A DNA stretch of 64,000 nt, taken from the NCBI RefSeq assembly GCF_030068605.1, contig NZ_JASJOU010000001.1, positions 1,302,001 through 1,366,000 on the forward strand, in the 5' to 3' direction. This stretch comes from Xanthocytophaga agilis (GTDB lineage Bacteria > Bacteroidota > Bacteroidia > Cytophagales > 172606-1). Below the pieces are notes generated by a model that ran no database searches, had not been told where the DNA came from, and worked only from the letters and a program-made list of their open reading frames with translations. Positions within the stretch are counted from its first letter, which is position 1; every line of letters begins with the position of its first letter. Of this stretch, positions 1-7,986 are shown piece after piece. The position numbers were made by a program, and so were the translations under genes.

Positions 1-47
1 ACGAAAAATGGCTGGTTGCACCTCAGCAAAGTCCTGGAATTTATTAA
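1..47 (+). CDS. possible 3' end of an upstream gene (partial)
   Basis: Reading from base 3, the frame gives EKWLVAPQQSPGIY followed by a TAA stop at 45-47. The composition looks like the C-terminus of a small secreted or NTF2-like protein, but only 14 residues are visible. The two other forward frames also run on for some distance, so this is a weak call. No function can be assigned. Confidence 0.25.
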   Translation, partial: EKWLVAPQQSPGIY

Positions 48-168
48 TTTTTCCTCATCTCCTGTTCTCTTTCTCAGATAATTTTATCTGGAAAAGTTTA
101 CAGGATACATTCTGATATGATGTAATCCTTTAACTTGCAGCCAGAAAATATTCAGGATTTCATCGTTT

Positions 169-828
169 ATGAAAAAATATATACTCTGGCTATGGATACT
201 GGGCACAGCCTGTACCTCATCCCCTCAAACAACCGAAGATAACTCAACTACACAGGATACCATAGTCACAACAATAGACACAGTATCCTCAACACCGACA
301 GACTCAGAAACTGACAAAAGTCTGGGATATCGTGCTGAGCTGGACGGAGATTTTGATGGAGACGGCCAAAAAGAAAAGCTGCAGGAGCATTATGTAAGTC
401 GTACTACAGGACAGGAGCTAAGCAAAAAATATCCTGAAATCGAATTTGATAGCCTTGTTGGCCTTGTCATCAGCAGACATCCCAAAGTATATTTATCATC
501 TACCAATTCTGCAATCAAAGATCTATCTATTTCTGATCACGACCAATTATTTGGTATTACGCAACTGATCAATGAAGGTGATTTGAATGGAGATGGCACA
601 GATGAAATTTCCTACATTATTGACTATGCAGACTACTCCAACGTGAACCGATTCTATATCTATACATACAAAGATAGTGAGTGGAAAGAGATAGCGAACT
701 TTGAGATACGTGAATGGCAACTGGAAGATCAGAAACCATTGTTCACCAAAAATCCGGATGGTACCATTACAGCCAAAACATTTGATGAGGAGGCTAACGA
801 AGTAGAAAAAAAAATTCAGTTAAAATAG
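169..828 (+). CDS. lipoprotein with two Asp/Gly-rich repeat motifs
   Basis: The 219-residue product starts with a lipoprotein signal peptide (MKKYILWLWILGTAC, lipid-bearing Cys15), so it should be membrane anchored outside the cytoplasm. A Thr/Ser-rich linker follows, to about residue 50. Two Asp-rich segments, DGDFDGDGQKE (about 58-68) and GDLNGDGTDE (about 138-147), resemble the calcium-binding loops of FG-GAP/VCBS-type repeats. The rest has alternating hydrophobic beta-strand character. I do not recognise a named family, and the calcium idea is inference from the motif alone. It stands alone, 56 bases before murI. Confidence 0.75.
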   Translation: MKKYILWLWILGTACTSSPQTTEDNSTTQDTIVTTIDTVSSTPTDSETDKSLGYRAELDGDFDGDGQKEKLQEHYVSRTTGQELSKKYPEIEFDSLVGLVISRHPKVYLSSTNSAIKDLSISDHDQLFGITQLINEGDLNGDGTDEISYIIDYADYSNVNRFYIYTYKDSEWKEIANFEIREWQLEDQKPLFTKNPDGTITAKTFDEEANEVEKKIQLK

Positions 829-884
829 AGTTTAGGACAAATTAGAACACACTCGTAGTAATAGCGATTAAAATACCTCATACA

Positions 885-1694
885 TTGACAAACGAAAACC
901 CTATTGGCATTTTTGATTCAGGCATTGGTGGACTTACGGTAGCACAGGCTGTAACAAAAGCCCTGCCGCATGAATCCATCGTCTATTTTGGTGATACTGC
1001 CCACCTTCCATATGGAGATAAATCTGCAGCGGCTATCCAAGCATATTCTGTAAAAATTTGCGATGTATTGCTAAAGCAGAACTGTAAAATGATATTGATT
1101 GCCTGTAATTCTGCATCAGCTGCAGCATACGAATTAGTCAAAGAATATGTAGGCAGTAAAGCTAAAGTACTAAATGTAATTGATCCGGTTGTGCAATATG
1201 CAGGCCAGCAGTTTGCAGGTCAGACTATTGGTCTGATTGGGACTAAACAAACTGTTTTTTCAAAAGTATATGAGAAGAAGATCAAGGCATTGAAAAAGAA
1301 GGTAACTCTCAAGTCCCTGGCTACTCCTTTACTGGCTCCCATGATAGAAGAAGGTTTTTTCAATAACACCATTAGTTACAGTGTCATTGAAAAATATCTG
1401 CAGGATTCACACCTGAATGATATTCAGGCTCTGATACTAGGTTGTACCCATTATCCTCTTATAAAAAAAGAAATAGAGCAGTTTTACAAGAATAGTATAC
1501 AAATCATTGATACGTCAGAAATTGTAGCAGAAGCTGTAAAAGAATCTCTGCGTACAGAAAACTTACTATCTGCCAGTACAGCCAAAGCTACTCAGCATTT
1601 TTTTGTTTCAGATTACACCCAGTCTTTTGAAGCATCTACCCGAATCTTTTTCAATAAGAAAGTACACCTGGAACAATACAAGTTATGGGAGTAA
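885..1694 (+). CDS. murI: glutamate racemase MurI
   Basis: MurI interconverts L- and D-glutamate, supplying D-Glu for peptidoglycan in the cytoplasm. The family signature is clear: FDSGIGG at residues 10-16 with Asp11 and Ser12, and the two catalytic cysteines in ACNSA (Cys74) and LGCTHYP (Cys187). The length of 269 residues is normal. The start is a TTG codon at 885; it gives the standard MurI N-terminus (NPIGIFDSGIGG), and no ATG fits upstream in frame. No terminator is evident after it. Confidence 0.96.
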   Translation: MTNENPIGIFDSGIGGLTVAQAVTKALPHESIVYFGDTAHLPYGDKSAAAIQAYSVKICDVLLKQNCKMILIACNSASAAAYELVKEYVGSKAKVLNVIDPVVQYAGQQFAGQTIGLIGTKQTVFSKVYEKKIKALKKKVTLKSLATPLLAPMIEEGFFNNTISYSVIEKYLQDSHLNDIQALILGCTHYPLIKKEIEQFYKNSIQIIDTSEIVAEAVKESLRTENLLSASTAKATQHFFVSDYTQSFEASTRIFFNKKVHLEQYKLWE

Positions 1695-1770
1695 TATAGT
1701 AGGGTATCACACTCGGGTATCTTTGCATCCTTCAACAGGAATATAATACAACCTATAATCTTTCGATTAG

Positions 1771-1800
1771 TTGTGATTCCTTGTGAATGGTTTATTTTTG
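1771..1800 (+). promoter_or_regulatory. Bacteroidota-type promoter upstream of the LOG-family gene
   Basis: TTG at 1771-1773 and TATTTTTG at 1793-1800 are separated by 19 bases, matching the TTG / TAnnTTTG pattern of the primary Bacteroidota sigma factor. It lies 46 bases before the start codon at 1846. This is a pattern match only. Confidence 0.45.
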
Positions 1801-1845
1801 TATGTAATCAACAAACTATTTATCTACCTAAGATTCTAATTTAAC

Positions 1846-2427
1846 ATGCAAAGCATTTGTGTTTTTTGCGCCTCTGGCATAGGAAAAGACCCTCAGTATG
1901 CTCAAGCTGCTCAGCAACTCGGAAAACTTCTCGCAGCAGAAAATATCCGGCTTATTTATGGGGGCTCACAACGAGGTCTTATGGGAGAAGTAGCTAATGC
2001 AGTCTTGGCAAACGGAGGCAAAGCCACAGGTGTGCTTCCTGATTTTCTGGCAACTAAAGAAATAGCCCATACAAATTTGACAGAACTGATACGTGTCAAT
2101 ACTATGCATGACCGCAAAAGCCGCATGGCTGATCTCGCCGAAGGGTTTATTGCCATGCCAGGAGGATTTGGGACAATGGATGAACTTTGTGAAATTCTTA
2201 CCTGGGCACAGCTGGGTTTGCACAGAAAACCAATAGCCATCTGGAATATCAATGGATATTATGATGCATTGATCACACTTTTTGATCGCATGGCAGAAGA
2301 AGAACTACTGAAACCGATCAACCGACGTATGGTATTGGTAGATTCAGATCTGCCTGTACTTATTGAAAAAATGCGTACCTATCAGGCACCATCCCTTCCA
2401 CCCTGGCTTAGTGAAAGCCAGATATAG
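1846..2427 (+). CDS. LOG-family nucleoside 5'-monophosphate phosphoribohydrolase (TIGR00730 type)
   Basis: The protein belongs to the Rossmann-fold LOG family, whose members release a nucleobase (in plants a cytokinin) from nucleoside 5'-monophosphates. The signature PGGFGTMDE is at residues 105-113 and the upstream MHDRK segment at 87-91 carries the conserved Arg and Lys. YGGS (38-41) is the phosphate-binding loop. The 193-residue length is typical. Bacterial members may act on purine nucleotides in general; the true substrate here is unknown. The DinB gene follows closely and may be co-transcribed. Confidence 0.9.
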   Translation: MQSICVFCASGIGKDPQYAQAAQQLGKLLAAENIRLIYGGSQRGLMGEVANAVLANGGKATGVLPDFLATKEIAHTNLTELIRVNTMHDRKSRMADLAEGFIAMPGGFGTMDELCEILTWAQLGLHRKPIAIWNINGYYDALITLFDRMAEEELLKPINRRMVLVDSDLPVLIEKMRTYQAPSLPPWLSESQI

Positions 2428-2475
2428 TATTTCTGAATGTATTTTCCAGACAACAGAACCATACTGACCACCTGT

Positions 2476-3021
2476 ATGTATACTTTTTCTGAAATTAAGA
2501 TAGCTCTGTCAGAAAGTTTGGCCAAAATAGAACAGTTTATTCAGACCGTTTCTCCTGCAATCCTGCATGCGAAACCTACTGTCAAATGGAGCATAGCGGA
2601 AGAACTTTTTCATCTGATCAGTTCAGATATGGGTAGTGCACAAGCCTTCTGCCAGTCAGTAGCGACACTTCGTGAAACCAAACACAATCTCCGGAATTAC
2701 AATGAGATAATAACAGAATACAGAGAGAAATATGCAACTGGCGGTACAGTTATTCCAACACGTCTTATCCCCAATGAAGAAACACACAACAGGCAGCAGA
2801 TGCAGTTTCTGGATGATTTTAGCAAAGCAGCCAGTGCCTTACAACAAAGTCTGAGTACATGGACTGAAGATACACTGGATCTGTTTACAGTCTGGAAACA
2901 TCCACTGCTTGGACCTGTTACGGCCCGTGAAATGTTGTTTTTTACCATCTTTCACAACCGTCATCATCTAGCCTCTATGCAGGCTAAACAGACCTGTCTG
3001 GAAAACAATGCGAAAATGTAA
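2476..3021 (+). CDS. DinB-like four-helix protein
   Basis: The product (about 181 residues) has the helical layout of the DinB/YfiT superfamily, whose members use three histidines to bind a metal and often act as thiol-dependent transferases or hydrolases. The visible histidines are in the EELFHLI segment near the N-terminus and in the FHNRHHLASM segment near the C-terminus, matching the usual HxxxH-type arrangement. An earlier in-frame ATG at 2437 exists; I prefer 2476 because MYTFSEIKIAL is the usual family N-terminus. It lies 48 bases after the LOG-family gene. The function is unknown. Confidence 0.75.
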   Translation: MYTFSEIKIALSESLAKIEQFIQTVSPAILHAKPTVKWSIAEELFHLISSDMGSAQAFCQSVATLRETKHNLRNYNEIITEYREKYATGGTVIPTRLIPNEETHNRQQMQFLDDFSKAASALQQSLSTWTEDTLDLFTVWKHPLLGPVTAREMLFFTIFHNRHHLASMQAKQTCLENNAKM

Positions 3022-3040
3022 TTTTTTTGCAATTACATTT
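3014..3040 (+). terminator. AT-rich hairpin at the end of the DinB-like gene
   Basis: AAATGTAATT (3014-3023) and AATTACATTT (3031-3040) form a 10-bp stem with a 7-base loop that overlaps the stop codon. No T-run follows directly, so termination is only possible. Confidence 0.35.
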
Positions 3041-3079
3041 GTTCCCAATCAAAGCGGGCTTTTATTTCAAAAAAGATAC

Positions 3080-3087
3080 TATTTTTG
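3080..3087 (+). promoter_or_regulatory. -7 box upstream of lpdA
   Basis: TATTTTTG matches TAnnTTTG exactly and lies about 115 bases before the lpdA start. No good TTG element is found at the right distance upstream, so this is tentative. Confidence 0.3.
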
Positions 3088-3201
3088 GCCCGTCAATTTT
3101 AAAGGACTTCGGTTGCCCACCTGACAGGAACTATCTTTCAAAAAAAGCAACTCTGGTCAGCAATCAACCATTCAACTAATCAATCATTTAACATTAACAA
3201 A

Positions 3202-4593
3202 ATGGCACAATACGATCTTATTGTCATTGGTAGCGGTCCGGGAGGATATGTTGCAGCAATTCGCGCATCTCAACTCGGTATGAAGGTAGGTGTAGTAGAG
3301 AAAGCAGAGTTAGGTGGCATCTGTCTGAACTGGGGCTGCATCCCAACCAAAGCATTATTGAAAAGTGCACAAGTATTTGAATACATTCACCACGCCAAAG
3401 ATTACGGAATTGAAGTAAAAGATGCTAAAGCTGACTTTACAGGGATGGTAAAGCGTAGTAGAGAAGTAGCTTCAGGTATGAACAAGGGTGTGCAATTTCT
3501 GTTCCGTAAAAATAAAATAGATACGATTGTAGGTACAGGTAAAGTTCTTCCTGGTAAGAAAGTAGAAGTAACTGATGCAGATGGAAAGAAAGCTACTCAT
3601 GAAGCCAAACACATCATTATAGCTACAGGAGGACGCGCCAGAGAACTTCCTAATATTAAAATTGACAATGATAAGATCATAGGTTATCGTAAAGCCATGG
3701 TACTTGACAAACAACCTGCCTCAATGGTTGTAATTGGTTCTGGTGCTATTGGTGTTGAGTTTGCCTATTTCTATAACTCTATTGGTACCAAAGTAACCAT
3801 TGTTGAGTTCATGCCACGCATTGTACCTGTTGAGGATGAAGAGGTTTCCAAACAACTGGAACGCGAATACAAAAAACTGGGTATCGAAATTATGACCAAT
3901 GCATCTGTAGAGTCAGTAGATACCAAAGGACAAGGATGTAAAGTATCTGTGAAAACCCAGACTGGTAATGTAACTATCGATTGCGATATTGTATTGTCAG
4001 CTGTTGGAGTTACAGCCAATATCGAAAACATTGGTCTGGAAGAAGTAGGGATCAAAACAGACAAAGGCAAAATCGTTACAGATGAATACTATCGCACCAA
4101 TGTAGAAGGATACTACGCTATTGGTGACGTTCTTGCATCACAGGCTCTTGCACACGTTGCGTCTGCCGAAGGTATCATCTGCGTTGAGAAAATTGCCGGA
4201 CAACATCCACATCCATTGAACTACAATAACATTCCGGGCTGTACTTATTGCTCACCAGAAATCGCTTCTGTAGGATATACTGAGCAGAAAGCAAAAGAAG
4301 CTGGTTATGAAGTGAAAGTAGGTAAGTTTCCATTTACTGCTTCTGGTAAAGCAAAAGCCGCTGGCGCCAGCGAAGGTTTTGTAAAGGTGATCTTTGATGC
4401 CAAATATGGCGAATGGTTAGGTGCTCACCTGATCGGACATAATGTAACAGAAATGATTGCGGAAGTAGTAGTAGCCCGTAACCTGGAAACTACCGGACAC
4501 GAAATCATTAAATCTGTTCACCCTCACCCAACCATGTCAGAAGCGATCATGGAAGCAGCAGCAGCAGCTTATGGTGAGGTGATTCACATCTAA
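3202..4593 (+). CDS. lpdA: dihydrolipoyl dehydrogenase (E3)
   Basis: This flavoprotein reoxidises dihydrolipoamide with NAD+ for the pyruvate, 2-oxoglutarate or glycine-cleavage complexes. Seen directly are the FAD-binding GSGPGG motif (10-15), the redox-active pair in CLNWGC (Cys41, Cys46), the NAD-binding GSGAIGVEFA segment, the second FAD motif YAIGDV, and the C-terminal HPHPTMSE with catalytic His442 and Glu447. The length of 463 residues is standard. No E1 or E2 gene is adjacent, so it may serve several complexes from its own promoter. Confidence 0.97.
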   Translation: MAQYDLIVIGSGPGGYVAAIRASQLGMKVGVVEKAELGGICLNWGCIPTKALLKSAQVFEYIHHAKDYGIEVKDAKADFTGMVKRSREVASGMNKGVQFLFRKNKIDTIVGTGKVLPGKKVEVTDADGKKATHEAKHIIIATGGRARELPNIKIDNDKIIGYRKAMVLDKQPASMVVIGSGAIGVEFAYFYNSIGTKVTIVEFMPRIVPVEDEEVSKQLEREYKKLGIEIMTNASVESVDTKGQGCKVSVKTQTGNVTIDCDIVLSAVGVTANIENIGLEEVGIKTDKGKIVTDEYYRTNVEGYYAIGDVLASQALAHVASAEGIICVEKIAGQHPHPLNYNNIPGCTYCSPEIASVGYTEQKAKEAGYEVKVGKFPFTASGKAKAAGASEGFVKVIFDAKYGEWLGAHLIGHNVTEMIAEVVVARNLETTGHEIIKSVHPHPTMSEAIMEAAAAAYGEVIHI

Positions 4594-4612
4594 TCTTTTG
4601 AATCAACTAGAC

Positions 4613-4650
4613 AAAGAGGTAGCCTTACATAAGACTACCTCTTTTCTTGT
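4613..4650. terminator. bidirectional terminator between lpdA and the serine hydrolase gene
   Basis: AAAGAGGTAG (4613-4622) pairs with CTACCTCTTT (4635-4644), with inner CTTA/TAAG pairing and T- or A-rich flanks on both sides. It sits between two convergent genes. Confidence 0.75.
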
Positions 4651-4656
4651 ATAGAA

Positions 4657-5835
4657 TTATTGATTGGCAAGCATTATTTTCTGTAACTCCAACCAGAACT
4701 CATCATATACATCCTGAATCGGTGAATAAAAGAATGTTCCCTGGTTCATGCAAACAATCAGATAGGTTTGTTTATCTGGAAAGTAGTACATTTTTGCAGA
4801 AGCTCCACCTGCGGTTCCCCCATGTCCAAAGCCATCTCCATAGTCAGATTTCATATAGGTCAGTCCCAGACCATATTCGGGCCTATCCGGATCTTTACGG
4901 GTATGCACCCAGGCAGTCATTTGCATCAGAGATGATTCACTAACCAGCTTATTAGTAACTAATGCGTCCAGAAACAGATACATATCATATGGTGTTGCTA
5001 CAATGCCATCATCCCCACTATAGGTAGGCAATAAATGCTTCATTATAGAGGAAATATTTTCCAGTTTACCATCACCAAATCGGTCAAAGTACGAGTTTAC
5101 CAGGTTTCCCTGATTTAGTGTATGATAGTATGTCTGTTGCAAACCCAACGGTTCAAATACAATATCTCTATACAGACTCTCTAACGGCTTACCTGTTACT
5201 TTTTCAGCAATCAGAGCCAGTAGCAGAAAATTGGTATTGGAATAGGTATAGTCCGTCCCGGGTTCGAAATAAGGTTCTTTGGTATAAATATAGCCAAGGT
5301 ACTTGTCTGTCGAATATTTAGCCATAGGATTATTCAGAATATCCGTATTGTAGTTAATCTCACTGACATAGTCCCGGATTCCTGATGTATGGTTGAGTAA
5401 CTGGCGAACGGTTGCTTTGTCCCCATTGCCAATCTTCTTATAAATGTTGGTATCCAAATACTGACTTATTGGAGAATCCAGATCTATCTTTTGGGTTTCA
5501 ACCAGCTTCATTATCACGACAGCTGTATAGGTTTTGGCAATACTGGCCAAATAATGAATATGACAAGGCTGCATATCCTGATTTTCCTCAATACCAGCTT
5601 TACCAGAGGCTCCAATCCACAAACCATTGGATGTCTTTACCAATACAGAAAGTCCAGGCAACCCTTTCTGGGTATATATCTTCAGCAGGTTCAGAAGGGC
5701 TGCATTTTGTGGAAAGGATGTATTATCTGTTTCTATGGGTAAGGTACATTCAGATACAGGAACAATTTCAGCAGTTTTACAATTGCCCAAAAGAGCAAAC
5801 AGGCTGATGCAAATCAGCTTTTGTAGTGTTTTCAT
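4657..5835 (-). CDS. serine hydrolase lipoprotein, class C beta-lactamase fold
   Basis: The protein is a member of the beta-lactamase/penicillin-binding/esterase superfamily. A lipoprotein signal ends at Cys19 (LLGNC). The three active-site motifs are visible: S-x-x-K as SIAK (Ser98, Lys101), Y-x-N as YSN (198-200), and HGG (338-340) in place of KTG. The 392-residue length fits. The HGG version is common in D-aminopeptidase and esterase-like members, so peptidoglycan hydrolysis or ester cleavage is more likely than drug resistance. The substrate cannot be told from sequence. It is anchored outside the cytoplasm. Confidence 0.88.
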   Translation of the reverse strand: MKTLQKLICISLFALLGNCKTAEIVPVSECTLPIETDNTSFPQNAALLNLLKIYTQKGLPGLSVLVKTSNGLWIGASGKAGIEENQDMQPCHIHYLASIAKTYTAVVIMKLVETQKIDLDSPISQYLDTNIYKKIGNGDKATVRQLLNHTSGIRDYVSEINYNTDILNNPMAKYSTDKYLGYIYTKEPYFEPGTDYTYSNTNFLLLALIAEKVTGKPLESLYRDIVFEPLGLQQTYYHTLNQGNLVNSYFDRFGDGKLENISSIMKHLLPTYSGDDGIVATPYDMYLFLDALVTNKLVSESSLMQMTAWVHTRKDPDRPEYGLGLTYMKSDYGDGFGHGGTAGGASAKMYYFPDKQTYLIVCMNQGTFFYSPIQDVYDEFWLELQKIMLANQ

Positions 5836-5859
5836 AAATGTAGTTTGATAGAAAATAGT

Positions 5860-6462
5860 TTAGTTGATAGTAAACCGGGTACCTACTTGCCACAATAACT
5901 GAGGCAGACCGATCAGGTCTTTGCTATAGGGTAGCGTAATGAAAGGTTGATAGCGGGTATAAACAGAGAATGGATGGCTAGTCTTGCGTTGAAATTGATA
6001 CCCCAACCCCAATCCGAGGGACACCATCAGTGTAGGCTTCCCTGTATCTGTTACCTTTTTGTAGTGTCCGTCATCCTGTAAAGCATACACCGGAGAAGGA
6101 TGAAAAGTATGCATGTATCCCACACCCAGAGAAGTCTCCCCATAAATCCCTAATCCTGTCTGATATCGGTAGATACCTTCTGTACTTATGAAGAAAGATT
6201 TGTTATTATACCGATTATATACTGCGCCTAGAGCAATAGACTGAATAAACCGACCATGATTACCATACCAATGAGTAAACTCAAGACCAGCCTGTAAAGT
6301 GGGATGAAAGGTAAAATGAGAAATCTTTTGAAGTGGAACAGCTATAGAATGGTTGCCAGCAGATACAAAAAACTGAGTTCGGGAAGTCTGACCTTGCAGG
6401 GTATGCACACAGCACACCAGCATTGCCCCATACAGGAGCACGTTCATACGTTTTGTTTTCAT
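5860..6462 (-). CDS. putative outer membrane beta-barrel protein
   Basis: The 200-residue product begins with a Sec-type signal (MKTKRMNVLLYGAMLVCCVHTLQG). Its body is rich in alternating aromatic and polar residues, such as GLEFTHWYGNHG and GLGLGYQF, as in outer-membrane beta-barrels. An in-frame ATG further upstream (6507) would put 15 extra residues before the signal peptide, so 6462 is chosen. It lies 24 bases upstream of the serine hydrolase on the same strand and may be co-transcribed with it. The family is not recognised. Confidence 0.7.
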   Translation of the reverse strand: MKTKRMNVLLYGAMLVCCVHTLQGQTSRTQFFVSAGNHSIAVPLQKISHFTFHPTLQAGLEFTHWYGNHGRFIQSIALGAVYNRYNNKSFFISTEGIYRYQTGLGIYGETSLGVGYMHTFHPSPVYALQDDGHYKKVTDTGKPTLMVSLGLGLGYQFQRKTSHPFSVYTRYQPFITLPYSKDLIGLPQLLWQVGTRFTIN

Positions 6463-6552
6463 AGTTTGAGTTTCGTTGTAGATCCCCAAAAGTAGAAACC
6501 CTGTCAAAGCATCAAGTAGTAAAAATAGACTTTCTCGGCGAAATGTAGCATT

Positions 6553-7389
6553 TCAGGTGGTGAGATGTGGTACAGCAGCCTGTACCCATTTCTTAAAGGC
6601 AGGTGCTTTGGTCCGACTGATTGTAATCTGATCCGGCAAACCTCTGCTTTCTGTCAGTTGTACAATCAATTTTCCATTCTCAGCTTTTGTAATACCTGCA
6701 ACTAAATTCCGATTCAAAATTATCTGTCGGTTTGCCCTGAAAAATAATTCAGGACTGAGTAGTTCTTCCAGTTTATCCAATGAAGTATCCACAACATAAC
6801 GCTTGTCTTCTGTTTTTACAAAAACCGTTTCTTCTTCTACATAAAAACAAAGGATTGTTTTCAAATCCAGAAAGATCACTTGTTTTCCCAACTTTACCTC
6901 CAGTTTATCCATTACAGCCTTCGGTTCAGATTCTTCCTGACTTACAGGAATGTTGGTATTATTGGCAGATTGATAAAAATACAGGCTAATGTAAATACCA
7001 TTCAAGACCAGAACCCATATCAGAAAAATAAATACATCATGTGTGAAAAATTTCAATGGAATGGGTTTGTCTGTGGCGCTAAAATTTATGATAACCGTTA
7101 AGCTGATTATAGTCCCCAGAAAGGCAACAGCGGTCACACATCCCTGGATAATCAGTCGAAGACTTATATTAGAATGGTAGGGAAACTTCTGGTCTAGATA
7201 AAGAATGATTTTGCGAAATATAATAAGAGCCAGGTATCCTTCTGCGGTGTCAATCAGAAATGTCAGCAGAAAAAACGTATCCAGTTGTATGTTTTTGTAA
7301 GTGAGGTAATAGTTTATCAGGTTGGCAATTGGAACAACCCACATGAATAACCATTTATCATGGTAGGTAATTGTTGTTTGGGATGACAT
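6553..7389 (-). CDS. membrane-anchored LytTR DNA-binding regulator
   Basis: The 278-residue protein has four predicted membrane helices (about 10-30, 38-60, 80-105 and 120-142), a linker, then a LytTR domain (about 165-270) with the signature segments ILCFYVEEETVFVKT and LSPELFFRANRQIILN. LytTR domains bind DNA as dimers on direct repeats. No receiver domain is present, so signalling would have to come through the membrane part or a partner. No histidine kinase is next to it. It is transcribed divergently from ridA. Confidence 0.88.
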   Translation of the reverse strand: MSSQTTITYHDKWLFMWVVPIANLINYYLTYKNIQLDTFFLLTFLIDTAEGYLALIIFRKIILYLDQKFPYHSNISLRLIIQGCVTAVAFLGTIISLTVIINFSATDKPIPLKFFTHDVFIFLIWVLVLNGIYISLYFYQSANNTNIPVSQEESEPKAVMDKLEVKLGKQVIFLDLKTILCFYVEEETVFVKTEDKRYVVDTSLDKLEELLSPELFFRANRQIILNRNLVAGITKAENGKLIVQLTESRGLPDQITISRTKAPAFKKWVQAAVPHLTT

Positions 7390-7526
7390 TTCTGGCTGAG
7401 TGAAGATAGTGCATGCAAAAATAAAACGCTTTATGTGATCTGTACAGAATAATCGCCCGGAATACCATGTATTTTTTGTATGATTGCATTCCTGATTGTT
7501 TATACTCTATTAAATACAATACCCTT

Positions 7527-7910
7527 ATGACCAAAACCATCATTTTTTCTCCAGACGCACCAGCACCTATCGGCCCTTACAGCCAGGCCGTACAAGTAGA
7601 TAATACCATTTATGTTTCCGGACAGATTGCACTCGATCAGGCAACTGGTAAACTGATGACAGATGAAGGCATTGTCATTGAAACACATCAGGTAATGCGT
7701 AACATTCGGTTTATTCTACGCGAGGCCGGTGTAGACTTTGACAATGTGGTGAAAAGCACCATCTTCGTAAAAGACCTCGGCAACTTTGCAGCAATCAACG
7801 AAGTATATGGAAGTTACTTTGCAGAACTGCCTCCTGCACGGGAAACAGTAGAAGTAAGCCGTCTTCCCAAAGATGTAAACGTGGAAATCTCCTGCATTGC
7901 AATTCTATAA
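7527..7910 (+). CDS. ridA: RidA family enamine/imine deaminase
   Basis: RidA proteins hydrolyse reactive 2-aminoacrylate and related enamines released by PLP enzymes. The family features APAPIGPYSQAV, YVSGQIALD and the C-terminal PPARETVEVSRLPK with its substrate-binding Arg are present. The ATG at 7527 (MTKTIIFSPDAPAP) gives the standard 127-residue protein. An in-frame ATG at 7467 would add 20 unlikely residues. It is a single gene converging on alaS. Confidence 0.95.
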   Translation: MTKTIIFSPDAPAPIGPYSQAVQVDNTIYVSGQIALDQATGKLMTDEGIVIETHQVMRNIRFILREAGVDFDNVVKSTIFVKDLGNFAAINEVYGSYFAELPPARETVEVSRLPKDVNVEISCIAIL

Positions 7911-7926
7911 ATTGACTAGACTTTAT

Positions 7927-7971
7927 AAAAGTAAAGGTCCTTCTATTACAAATAGAAGGACCTTTACTTTT
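7927..7971. terminator. bidirectional terminator between ridA and alaS
   Basis: A perfect 21-bp stem (7927-7947 with 7951-7971) closes a 3-base loop, with A-rich and T-rich ends suited to termination in both directions between convergent genes. Confidence 0.88.
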
Positions 7972-7986
7972 ATTTCAACAAAAGGA

